A DNA stretch of 64,000 bases from Fulvia fulva (Eukaryota > Ascomycota > Dothideomycetes > Mycosphaerellales > Mycosphaerellaceae). Location of the stretch: contig NC_063021.1 of NCBI RefSeq assembly GCF_020509005.1, positions 1,674,001 through 1,738,000 on the forward strand, read 5' to 3'. Shown here in pieces: positions 1-9,111 of the stretch. The notes under the pieces were generated by a model. It was given only the letters and a program-made list of their open reading frames with translations, was not told where the DNA came from and did not search any database. The translations under genes were made by a program, and so were the position numbers. Within the stretch, counting starts at the first letter, position 1. Each line of letters opens with the position of its first letter.

Positions 1-2050
1 AGTAGGGAGTGTTGCACCCTATAGCTTTCTATTCGAAGAAGCTAAGCCCCTAGGAGTATAATTACGAGATCTACGATAAGGAACTCCTCGCGATTATTAA
101 AGCATTCGAAGAGTAGCGCCCGGAGCTTACGTACGAAGTAGACGAGAACGGCGATCTAGTCAAAGTGTTTATAGACTATAAGAACCTCGAATATTTTATG
201 ACTACGAAGTAGCTAAATCGCCGATAAGCGCGATAGGTAGAATTTCTATTAGAATTCAACTTCTAGATTATATACCGCCTAGGTATATAAGGAACGAAGC
301 TAGATAGCCTAACGAGACGTAGCTAGGACCTTCCGTAGGGGTGGACGATCCGAGAAATCAGTACTAGTATTAGACATTACTTCCGCTAGAGCGATTTCTT
401 AAGATCGACTCTATACGAGCTACTGTCGAAGATACGCCCGAAGAAGAAGAGACGACGACTCCCCTAAATCCTAAAGCAATCGAGTTCATTCTAGAACTAG
501 AACAGGTACTATAAACATAGCTAGTACTAGCTTAGGAAGTATAGACTACGAATAAAGCCGAAGTCGAAGCTAAACTCGAGTACCGTATAACGACTACTTA
601 CGACCTAGACTAAGAACTTAAGGCGGCAATTAACATACTACGGAAAGATAGTACTATCCCTCTACTCTTATAGAAGGCGAAGATACACCCTACGTACTAT
701 AAGGTAGATAGTAACATATTATATATACGAAACTAGTACGATAGCTAGAGCCTATAGGTATCCGATAACTAGGCCCTACGGACTCGGCTTATTAAAATAA
801 ATCATAACGGTCTAGTAGTAGGACATCTAGGACGAGCTCGAATCTATAAACTCGTAGTACGAGAATTCTACTGGCCTAGCTTAGTAAGATTAGTACGTAG
901 ATATACCGCGAATTACCGTATATACCGTACGACTAAATCTCTATACTCTTAGCTACCTAGGTTATTATACCCACTTTTAGTACTAGACCGACCTTAGAGG
1001 TATATCGCGTTAGACTTCGTAGTCGGACTTCCTAATAGTACCCTCGATAGTATAACCTATAACAATATTATAACCGTAATAGATAGGCTAACGAAGGAAG
1101 TCGAGCTGATTCCGATCGGAGCGATAACTATATAGAGTACGGCAAGACTTTTCCTTAAGTATATATTCTCCCGACGCGGATTTCCTAATACTATTACTTT
1201 AGACCGCGGTAAACAATAGGTTACTACCTTCTAGAAGAAACTTTATAAGATACTTTGTATAAGTCGGAAGCTAAGTTCTTTATACTACCTAGAAACTAAT
1301 AGACAGTCGGAACGTACTAACTAAGTAATAGAACAGTATCTCTATATATTTACTAACGAGGCATAAGATGACTAGGCAGAATGGCTTTGTCTAGCTTAGT
1401 TCGCGATTAATAACCACCTTTCTAAAACTACTAGTGTGTTACTATTCTACGCTACTTTAGGCTATAACCCTAAGTTTATAGAGCGCGTAGACCTAAGCGC
1501 TAGAAAAGAGGGAGGACTAACTACTCTCTAGCGACTAGATACGTAATCGGCTAAAGCCTTTATACGCTAGATTTACGACCTTTATAAGCAACTTTAAGGA
1601 AATATACGGATGTTATAAGCTCTCTAAGCTAAAGTAGTAAACCGCTACTAAAGTATCCCGCTAGACTATAAAGTAGGCGACTAGGTATACCTAAGTACTA
1701 AGAATATCTGTACGACTCGACTATCTAAGAAGCTCGATAGAAGATACGCTAGTCCGTACTAGATTATAGAAGTTATACTAGCTAAGCTCTTATATAAACT
1801 GAGATTGTCGGACGCTATAGTAGGACTCGATAACTACTTTTATACCTCGTTACTTTAGCGAGCCGATCATGCCGACTTCCTACTACTCGAAGGCTAGTAT
1901 CTAGTACTACTACCGCCGATGACTATCGAGCCCGATACTATCGAAGCCGATATAGTCGCTAATATAGTCGTAATACCTATATATATATATATAAGGTAGA
2001 GAAGATCTTAGATATATATACCCGAATATATACGAGCGATTAACCTACGA
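1..2050 (+). pseudogene. Ty3/gypsy pol remnant (RNase H and integrase), RIPed
   Basis: This is the 3' part of a Ty3/gypsy polyprotein, cut by the window edge and full of stops. Reading TAG and TAA as former Gln or Trp codons gives a C-terminal RT/RNase H segment near 20-330, with the phrases HPIAFYSKKLSP and YEIYDKELLAI. An integrase zinc-binding segment follows at about 800-950 (GHLGRARIY and EFYWPSL; the cysteines have become Tyr, as RIP of TGC predicts). The integrase core runs from about 1000 to 1350 (ALDFVVGLP, then a TLDRG segment, then the glutamate region). The family is clear from domain order; the reading frame is dead. I could not recognise a chromodomain or a 3' LTR before LINE B copy 1 begins near 2054. 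Whether the gag at 11971-19373 belongs to the same insertion is unknown. Confidence 0.85.
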
Positions 2051-2240
2051 CGACTAAAAACACGACATATTCGAAAGCTCTTATTAAGGCCATTCTAACG
2101 ATATATAAAGCAGGCCACTGCCCCTAGGACTAAGGGAGTTCTACCTCATTTAATCTAGATAGCTTAAAGCTCTCTTCACCCTATTTCTTTAGCTCTAAAC
2201 GCCGCGGAGGTGCCTAGCTACATTAGGCAACCCCTAGGTA

Positions 2241-3518
2241 ATAGTAGCCTAGGCTACGGCACTAACGGCGCCTACGGCCCTATAGGCGAAGCTCCCCTAA
2301 GACAACTAGTAGCAACTTATAGAGGACGCAAAAAGTATAGAAACTAACGATTAGCTGCCTTACCGGTCTCTATAGGTAATAATTACTTAGCTACGTACGG
2401 CGCTTATACTGTCGTATTACCGAGGGCAATAAGAAATAAGGACGACGTCCTAGGCGATTAGTAAGGCCACCCGGAATCAACACCCCTATAGCTAGGTATC
2501 GGTCGCGGCATCGATACTAGGCCCCCGCCTAACGTACGATATAGTTACGATCCGTATTATAGTAAAGGAAGACTAGGCTAAAGTTACGAAGCTATCGAAT
2601 AAGGAGCTCGCCTAACAAATTAACTAACTAGGGGTAGTCGTAGTGAACTAATAGTCTAACGGCACTCTATAGATCTATACTAGCTCTACTACTACTAGGA
2701 GGCACCTAGGGGCATAGCTATAGTAGGCATCTAAGGTTGCGGTATTAGCGAAGGTCTTAACGAAACAATTTACGATCCTAGTCTATAATATACCTAAGGA
2801 GTTCGACCTAACTAACTAAGGTCACCTACGCGCTCTCTAAGAGGACAACCCGGTCATACTTAACTCTCTAATCTAGAAGGCGATTTGGCTCTATAGGAAA
2901 TGGCTAGAAGGCAAGAAGGCCTCGGCGCTAATAGTATAGCTATAAGACGCGAAAGCGGCGGATCTAGCGATAGAACAAGGCCTAATCTAGTAATATAGCC
3001 TTAAGATAGTAGAAAAGCACTCCTTATCCTTCCGTATCCTCTAATACTTTAAATACTAGTAGTATAGATACTAAACCTATATATATATAGACAAGTAGGG
3101 CTACTCGAACTATATAGGAGACTATATGTCTAGGGACTATATATCGGCTACGAGGCGGTACGCGAACTGTCCGGGGCACTACCTATCGTATAGCGCGGAA
3201 TGCCTAAAGCGGAAACTAGCGATAAACAAGGCAATTATAAACAGAGCCGTCGCCCTAAGACTCTACGGCGACCGCGAGGCTAGCCTATACCGGAACTAGC
3301 TAGCGGCGGTCGGGTATAAGCGCCCTAGGGCCGAGAACGATATAAAGGATACGTAACCTAGGGCGTACCGGAGGCCACGTACTCTACTAGCTACGGCGAG
3401 GGAATCTAACTAGGCCCGGCTCCTCTTTAGTATATAGCCGATAGGCGTAGACTAGGACGTATAGGGTAGTAGGATATAGGACGCTATAGAGGAAATGATT
3501 ATTAATGCCGATAACTAG
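2241..3518 (+). pseudogene. LINE B copy 1 ORF1, RIP-killed
   Basis: This aligns without net indels to intact ORF1 at 47150-48427; both spans are 1,278 bp. The start ATG is now ATA, and many CAG, CAA and TGG codons are now TAG or TAA. The zinc-knuckle region near 3050-3190 is recognisable, but its Cys codons are mostly Tyr. The equal length shows that decay was by point mutation only. Confidence 0.9.
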
Positions 3519-4139
3519 CCTCGACACGCTTAGTATTATCTAGTATAACGTTAACTATAGTAAGGATATAGTCTAGAACCATTTCCTATACGAGGCGGAC
3601 CCGCGCGTCTACTACGTCCTTATAATCTAGGAGCTATAGATTAACCCGTACTATAAGAGACTAACGACCTATTAGTTACTAGGCTATACGACATGCCTAC
3701 GAGGCGACGATAGACCCCGTACGTGCTTCTATATTAGTAAGGACATACTAGAATCCGACTAGGAGGTAGTGTACTACGTAGACGAAGAAGGCGGGGGCGA
3801 TATTACCTCCCTCTACGTAGGTAGCACCTAGATACACAACCTATATATACAACCGCTAGCCTCGAGGTCTAGCCGCGACCTAGGGGTCTGTAGACACCTA
3901 GACAGTGCGCTTAAGAGACAAGGGTGCTATATTGTAGTAGGAGACTTTAATATATACTACCCTTCCCAGGAAAGCCTTATATAGCCGCACCCTATAGCCG
4001 ACGATGTACTCGACTTGATAGCGAGCAACGTAATAGCCCTTAATACTCCGAAGGACCTAGGTACCTAGAAGAGAGGGGGACTCTAAGGCACGATCGACCT
4101 CTCCTAGATCTTAGATAGCTACTACTATATAGTAACCTA
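3505..4139 (+). pseudogene. LINE B copy 1 ORF2, N-terminal endonuclease part
   Basis: This corresponds to the ORF2 start at about 48414 in the intact copy and covers most of the AP-like endonuclease. The reading frame is full of RIP stops. ORF2 is interrupted by LINE A at 4139 and continues at 9112. Confidence 0.88.
4125..4139 (+). repeat. Target-site duplication of LINE A, left copy
   Basis: The sequence ctatatagtaaccta occurs here and again at 9097-9111, flanking LINE A. The first four bases of the right copy may be read as part of the ATCT tail, so the certain duplication is 11-15 bp. The same site in intact LINE B reads cacacggtaaccta, so both TSD copies carry RIP changes. This suggests that the host copy was RIPed before LINE A landed. 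Confidence 0.85.
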
Positions 4140-4251
4140 AATGCTTCAAATGCTAACAGTATAGACACCAAACCTACACGTGTATAAACAAGTAGGCCTA
4201 CTCGAACTATATAGGAGACTATATGTCTAGGGACTATATATCGACTACGAG
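4140..4251 (+). repeat. Captured LINE B zinc-knuckle fragment at the 5' end of LINE A
   Basis: These 112 bp match LINE B ORF1 at about 47951-48062, the segment coding for the first two zinc knuckles. They carry many RIP changes (for example, accatat is now actatat and ctgtac is now ctatat). They lie inside the LINE A target-site duplications and so belong to the inserted unit. They differ from LINE B copy 1 (3050-3160) and from the copy at 30727-35713, so the donor is another copy outside the window. The fragment replaces the LINE A 5' UTR and stops about 8 bases before the ORF1 ATG. It adds upstream ATGs, including a short one that ends in TAG. Confidence 0.9.
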
Positions 4252-4259
4252 GTGACACG

Positions 4260-5519
4260 ATGATAGCGATCGCAGGAAACGACCAGGAGCAGGAGAGTAA
4301 CGAGTGGAAGGAGGTCTGCAGGAAGGCAGAAACAATGGCAATGGCAGGAGATGGCGAGCACCCAGAAAGAGCACTTAAGGGGATGATTTTGGAGCTCCTT
4401 AGAGGGCTAAAGGCACTAAGGAGCCAAACAGGACAGATCATTAACAGGACAGTAGCAGCAGCAGCAAAGAAGAGGACACAGGAAGGCCAGAAACTAAGCC
4501 AACCAACCTGGGCAGCAGTTGCATCCCAAAACCCTCCCCCCCAGAAAACAGCTATCAAGGTCTACATTTCCGACCAGCAAGAGCAGAAAGAGATCGAGGG
4601 CCTGTCAGGCAAGGAGATCATACAGAAGATTGGGATACAAGGCATCATTGGAGCCAGGAAAGAGAAGGGAGGTGTCCTTAAGCTGTTCACAGCACAGGAG
4701 CAAGACAGGAAGAGGCTAGAGACACAGAAGGAGTGGACAGTCAAACTAGGCAAGACGGCTAAGGTCTCACACCAACAAAATATGGTTATTGCCCATGGGA
4801 TGACCACAAAGTTTGACATTGAAGAAGACCTTAAGAGGCTGCAGGACCAGAACCAGGCTGTATGCCCAGGGCTACAGATCACAAAAGCAGCATGGGTCAA
4901 CAGAAAGACAAAGGACACAAAGAGAGAGTCTTCTCTAGTGCTCTGGATAGGCACTGTAGAACAGGCAAACACCGTGCTTGACAAGGGCATCTTCTGGGAA
5001 TGCGAAAGAATGGACACAGAAATCCATAGAAGCGCCCACAGACTACTGCAATGCTTCAAGTGCCAACAGTATGGTCATATCTCTACTAGATGCCCAAGCC
5101 AAAAGGACACTTGTTCCCACTGTGCTGGTAGCCACAAAGTACAGAATTGCACAGCCCCAAAGAGTGAAGCCAGATGTGCATGCTGTGGAAAGAAACACCC
5201 TTCCTGGTCCCAAGACTGCACAGCTAGGATTGAGGCAAAGAGGAGGGCAAGAGAAGCCAGGATCAACACCCCTATCAGATTCCAGACAGGGACAATCACC
5301 CAAGAACCCCTAAGGACTGTCTACAACCCTCTGAAAAGAGGCAGAACAGAAGAGACCACACAGGCCCAAGGCCACCCTGCTATGGGTAGACCAAAATCAA
5401 TTGTGGTTGCAGGAAGAGACCCGTCACAAAGCAGGCTCAACCTTACCACAATCCCAAATAGCAGCCAGCAGCAGGAAGCACGAGAAGACCAGCAGGAGAC
5501 CAGCATGGATGAGTCATGA
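4260..5519 (+). CDS. LINE A ORF1 protein (zinc-knuckle RNA-binding protein)
   Basis: The protein has 419 residues. In LINEs, ORF1 proteins bind the element RNA and form the ribonucleoprotein that is retrotransposed; that role is inferred from the family. Three C-terminal CCHC-type knuckles are visible: CFKCQQYGHISTRC at about residues 265-278, CSHCAGSHKVQNC at 285-297 and CACCGKKHPSWSQDC at 306-320. Residues 1-100 include a charged, probably helical region, and the tail is polar and rich in Gln. The N-terminus aligns with LINE B ORF1 (TWAAVAS against SWASVAA), so the ATG at 4260 is probably the true start and the protein is complete. The stop overlaps the ORF2 start as ATGA. CpG-containing codons are rare, unlike in LINE B. 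Confidence 0.92.
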   Translation: MIAIAGNDQEQESNEWKEVCRKAETMAMAGDGEHPERALKGMILELLRGLKALRSQTGQIINRTVAAAAKKRTQEGQKLSQPTWAAVASQNPPPQKTAIKVYISDQQEQKEIEGLSGKEIIQKIGIQGIIGARKEKGGVLKLFTAQEQDRKRLETQKEWTVKLGKTAKVSHQQNMVIAHGMTTKFDIEEDLKRLQDQNQAVCPGLQITKAAWVNRKTKDTKRESSLVLWIGTVEQANTVLDKGIFWECERMDTEIHRSAHRLLQCFKCQQYGHISTRCPSQKDTCSHCAGSHKVQNCTAPKSEARCACCGKKHPSWSQDCTARIEAKRRAREARINTPIRFQTGTITQEPLRTVYNPLKRGRTEETTQAQGHPAMGRPKSIVVAGRDPSQSRLNLTTIPNSSQQQEAREDQQETSMDES

Positions 5520-8500
5520 TTGAGACACCTAATCTTACCACTATCCAGTACAATGTCAACAAAAGCCAGCACAAGGTCCAGAGAAGCTTTCTCCAAGCAC
5601 TGGACCCAAAGAAACACCTAGTCATTGCAGTCCAGGAACCTTGGATCAACAGCAAATCTAACAGACCATCTACTGCTAACGACCCAAGGTATCACACACT
5701 CCTAGCCAAACAAGGCACCCCTAGAACATGCATGTACATCAGCAAAGAGATGGCAACAGACAGCTGGGAACAAATCCAACAGGAAGGGGGAGACATCACC
5801 TCAGTCAGACTCAACACCAACCAAGGCAGCATCCACATCCACAGTGTATACAACCCACCCCCCAGCTCCAGAAGCAGCACCCAGCTGGGCACACTACAAC
5901 AGCTGCCAGACATCCTGCAGAGTGACTCCCAACACATCGTGCTGGGAGACTTCAACTTGCACCATCCTACATGGGGATCAGACTTTGCACCTGCCCATCA
6001 CTTCCTAGCTAACAGACTCCTCTCCACTACCCAAAGCAACAACATGCACCTAGTTACCCCAAAGGGCCTAACTACCTGGTCACAGAGAGCAAGCTCAAGC
6101 ACCATTGACCTGTGCTTTGCATCACATGACCTGCAGCAGAAGGTCACCAGATGCTGGGTTAACCAGGACTTGGAGTCCTCATCAGATCACCTCCCAATTC
6201 AGGTGGAGTTTGAAACACAGACACAGCAGGAAGGAGACCTAGAACCTCAGCTGGCCTGGAAGGCAGCCAACTGGGAACAGATCAGACAAGACCTGGAACA
6301 GAAGCTAGCTGGACTAGAGACCAGGAGACTGGAAACAGCCTTAGACATAGACCAAGCAGTGGCAGAACTGGTTAGAACAATGCAGGAAACTGCGGCAGCC
6401 CACACCAGAGAAAAGAAACAGTCACTGTACCAGAAGCCATTCTGGACAAAGGAATGCTCAGAGAAGGTCAAGGCAGCCAGGCAGGCCAGGAGAGCCCTTA
6501 CCCAGAGTCACTCCCAGGAAGCATGGGACAGATACAACCAGGCAACCAGAGACAAGAAGGCCCAGATCAAGAGGGACAAGATGCTGGAGTGGAGGTCAAC
6601 AGTTGGATCCATTACCCAGAATCCTGAGGAGATGTGGAAACTAGCAAAGTGGGCAAGACAACCCACACAGGACAGAAACATGCTGCCCCAGTTTCCAAAC
6701 ATTGAAGACCAGGAAGGAGTAATCCAACACACTCTCCCAGGAAAGGCACAGGCATTGGGGAAACATTTCTTTGGCACACAGGTAGAAGCTGACCTGCAGG
6801 ATCTGGAAGGCAGTGTGTATCCAACACCACTAGAGCAATCCTGCACAGTGGGAGAGGGAGAGATCAAGAGCATCATTAAGACACTCTCAGGAAACAAGGC
6901 CCCAGGACCAGATGGGATTCCAAACTTGTTCATCAAGACATGCAAGGACCAGATCTCCCCTGCACTGTCAAACATCTTTTCACAGTGCATGGCCCAAGGA
7001 CACTGCCCTAAACACTTCAAGGAGTCACTGACTGTGGTCTTGAGAAAACCACAGAAAGAGGACTACACAAAGCTAAAGGCATACAGACCTATTGCCTTGC
7101 TCAACACACTAGGCAAACTCCTGGAAAAGATCATAGCAGAAAGGCTGACAAACCTAGCTGAAGAACATGGAATCCTTCCTGAAGAACAGATGGGAGGCAG
7201 GAAACAAAGATCAACACTAACAGCTGTGGAACTTATCACAGAGCAGATCAAGACCCTGTGGCACTTTGGGAACAACAAAGCAGCCACACTCCTCTCACTG
7301 GACATATCAGGAGCCTTTGACAATGTCTCACACCAGAGGCTGATCCACATCCTAAAACAGAAGGCTATCCCTAACTGGACAGTCCAGTTCATCCAGTCGT
7401 TCCTCAAAGGCAGAACCACAAGACTAAGACTGGGCAGATACAAATCTGACAGCATGCCTACAGAGACAGGAATCCCACAGGGATCAACAATGTCTCCAAT
7501 CCTGTTTCTCCTCTTTATGGCAGACCTGCCAGCAAAGCTAAACTCCAGAAACACATCAGCCTCAGGGTTTGTGGATGACACAAACATCCTAGCCTGGTCA
7601 GACAGCACAGAAGAGAACTGCAGAATCTTGCAGAAGAAACACAAGGAATGTGAGGAATGGGCCAGGAAACATGGAGCCAGATTTGCCCCAGAGAAGTATC
7701 AACTCATCCACTTCAGTAGAGCCAGAAACAGACACAATATGCAAGCCCCAATCACTATTCAGGGACACACAACAGAACCCTCTAGTGAATTAAGGGTGCT
7801 AGGAATATGGATGGATCCAAAGCTTAGCTGGGGACCACAGGTCAAGAAAGCACAGGCAAGAGCAGACAACAACAGGCAATCAATTGACAGGCTTACAGCC
7901 TCCACATGGGGAGCCACATTTGCGAAAGCAAAGGTTATGTACAAGGCCATTGTGAAGCCAGCCATGCTATATGGAGCCCAGATCTGGTCAGCCCAAGACA
8001 AGATCCCAAAGAGAATTGCAGATCCCAACAGCAGAGCCCAAGCCTCCTGTCTGAAAAAGGTGCTTGGAGCATACAAGTCAACTCCAACAAGGGTGGTCGA
8101 AATGGAGTCTGGCTCCCCACCAGCCAAGCTCTACCTTCAAGGGTTGAGATACCAGTATGCAGGAAAGACGTCTGCATACCCAGCCCAGCTAGTAATCCAG
8201 AAGGCAGTCAACAAAATCAGGAGCCAGTGCACAAGAAGGCACAGACAAGCAAGACCCAATCCAGCCCCACAGAAGCAGCAGGACCTGCAGAAGTTCAAAG
8301 AGCTAACAGAACAGCTGCACCTAGCCCAGCAGGAACAGGACAGAAGGGCTCAAGGGAGAGGATCAGCAGCCAGCCAAGGGAAGAGGCAACAGTCTCTAGC
8401 TGAAAGGATGGCAGGACTCCTCTGGAAGACTGAATGGACAAGAACCCCACAGAGGCCAGGAACCCCAAAGGCACTCCAACAGTTTGGTAGCCACAACTAC

Positions 8501-8902
8501 CTACTGTACTCAGACCTAACCAGGTCAGAAGCAAGCATAGCAATACAAATCCGCTCTGAACACATCGGAGTCAGGGCATACCTGCATCAGAGAAAAGTCC
8601 CAGGTATCGAAGACAAGAGTTGCCCATGCGGCTACCTGTCCCAGAATGTCGAACATAGACTTCTGGTTTGCAAAGAATGGAGTACAGGGAGAGGTGAATG
8701 GAGGGCAAGGGCAAGGAACAGAAACTTCCAAGCCATGATTAGCAATAAGGGAGACCTCCAGAGAATTACAAGGTGGATCATCCACCAAGGATTTTTGGAG
8801 CAGTTCTCTCTTACTAGGGAAACAGAGAGATGGATTGAGGAGAGAAAGAAGGAGGAGGAGAGCAGGAAGAGGGGGACAACTCCAGGGTTGCAGACAAGGT
8901 AG
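5516..8902 (+). CDS. LINE A ORF2 protein: endonuclease-reverse transcriptase
   Basis: The protein has 1,128 residues. The N-terminal AP-like endonuclease nicks the target: QYNVN near 11-15, QEPW with E41, GDFN at 144-147, TID near D198 and SSDH with D224 and H225. The reverse transcriptase occupies about 440-760: KAPGPDGIPN, YRPIALLNTLGK, SLDISGAFD (D near 599), GIPQGSTMSP and the catalytic FVDD at about 685-688. The C-terminal quarter has a SEHIG segment and a Cys/His motif beginning CPCGYLSQN, as in related LINEs. No RNase H signature is visible between RT and that motif. The start ATG at 5516 overlaps the ORF1 stop (ATGA), suggesting translation by termination-reinitiation. All key residues are present, so the protein could be functional. 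Confidence 0.95.
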   Translation: MIETPNLTTIQYNVNKSQHKVQRSFLQALDPKKHLVIAVQEPWINSKSNRPSTANDPRYHTLLAKQGTPRTCMYISKEMATDSWEQIQQEGGDITSVRLNTNQGSIHIHSVYNPPPSSRSSTQLGTLQQLPDILQSDSQHIVLGDFNLHHPTWGSDFAPAHHFLANRLLSTTQSNNMHLVTPKGLTTWSQRASSSTIDLCFASHDLQQKVTRCWVNQDLESSSDHLPIQVEFETQTQQEGDLEPQLAWKAANWEQIRQDLEQKLAGLETRRLETALDIDQAVAELVRTMQETAAAHTREKKQSLYQKPFWTKECSEKVKAARQARRALTQSHSQEAWDRYNQATRDKKAQIKRDKMLEWRSTVGSITQNPEEMWKLAKWARQPTQDRNMLPQFPNIEDQEGVIQHTLPGKAQALGKHFFGTQVEADLQDLEGSVYPTPLEQSCTVGEGEIKSIIKTLSGNKAPGPDGIPNLFIKTCKDQISPALSNIFSQCMAQGHCPKHFKESLTVVLRKPQKEDYTKLKAYRPIALLNTLGKLLEKIIAERLTNLAEEHGILPEEQMGGRKQRSTLTAVELITEQIKTLWHFGNNKAATLLSLDISGAFDNVSHQRLIHILKQKAIPNWTVQFIQSFLKGRTTRLRLGRYKSDSMPTETGIPQGSTMSPILFLLFMADLPAKLNSRNTSASGFVDDTNILAWSDSTEENCRILQKKHKECEEWARKHGARFAPEKYQLIHFSRARNRHNMQAPITIQGHTTEPSSELRVLGIWMDPKLSWGPQVKKAQARADNNRQSIDRLTASTWGATFAKAKVMYKAIVKPAMLYGAQIWSAQDKIPKRIADPNSRAQASCLKKVLGAYKSTPTRVVEMESGSPPAKLYLQGLRYQYAGKTSAYPAQLVIQKAVNKIRSQCTRRHRQARPNPAPQKQQDLQKFKELTEQLHLAQQEQDRRAQGRGSAASQGKRQQSLAERMAGLLWKTEWTRTPQRPGTPKALQQFGSHNYLLYSDLTRSEASIAIQIRSEHIGVRAYLHQRKVPGIEDKSCPCGYLSQNVEHRLLVCKEWSTGRGEWRARARNRNFQAMISNKGDLQRITRWIIHQGFLEQFSLTRETERWIEERKKEEESRKRGTTPGLQTR

Positions 8903-9096
8903 TCAGAGGCTAACCACCATGACACTAGTGCACCCTAATGGAAGGAAAACTGAGAACTCATGGCAAGGAAGCTATTAGAGAAGGAGAGGAGGTTTTTACC
9001 TAGGAATAGGTTTCCTACCTTATGCAGTAACATATATAGACATAAACCCGTATGGGCCGGAGGGCACCACAACGGGTAAATGAATCATCTATCTAT
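8903..9096 (+). other. LINE A 3' UTR and (ATCT)n tail
   Basis: This is untranslated sequence after ORF2. A short hairpin, AGGA at 8987-8990 pairing with TCCT at 9013-9016, encloses a T-run and a GGTTTCC motif shared with the other LINE families. The tail is about three ATCT units. LINE 3' ends are where the reverse transcriptase starts copying, so the hairpin is a candidate recognition site (inference). Confidence 0.75.
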
Positions 9097-9111
9097 CTAT
9101 ATAGTAACCTA
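9097..9111 (+). repeat. Target-site duplication of LINE A, right copy
   Basis: Partner of 4125-4139. LINE B copy 1 resumes immediately after it. Confidence 0.85.

Larger units (their letters stand above)
2054..4139 (+). mobile_element. LINE B copy 1, 5' segment (heavily RIPed)
   Basis: This is collinear with the intact LINE B at 46951-49050, with almost only C-to-T and G-to-A differences. It lacks the first dozen or so bases of the conserved LINE B 5' end. It is interrupted at 4139 by intact LINE A and resumes at 9112. Together with 9112-11970 it forms one nearly complete element of about 4.95 kb. It joins gypsy pol directly on the left, and I see no convincing target-site duplication for this older insertion. 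Confidence 0.92.
4140..9096 (+). mobile_element. LINE A, intact non-LTR retrotransposon with chimeric 5' end
   Basis: This is a 4,957-bp insertion in LINE B copy 1. It has two overlapping open ORFs, a 3' UTR of about 195 bp and an (ATCT)n tail. Both target-site duplications can be read. It shows no sign of RIP after position 4252, unlike everything around it, and is strikingly poor in CpG. The first 112 bp or so come from a RIPed LINE B ORF1. Domain content (zinc-knuckle ORF1; endonuclease-RT ORF2) fits the Tad1/I group known in fungi. LINE C (56564-61698) is its closest relative in the window. Confidence 0.93.

Noticed and set aside
2000..2050. Chromodomain at the end of the gypsy polyprotein
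   Set aside because: The read-through sequence after the integrase does not show the expected aromatic-cage pattern, and the LINE B insertion cuts the end.
4562..5059. Minus-strand open frame of 165 codons opposite LINE A ORF1
   Set aside because: It is a shadow of the sense ORF; the sense strand carries the zinc knuckles and the conserved ORF1 pattern.
9085..9100. (ATCT)n runs as ordinary microsatellites
   Set aside because: Every such run, including the reverse (gata)n runs at 37607, 46734 and 63154, sits at a LINE 3' end and is the element tail.
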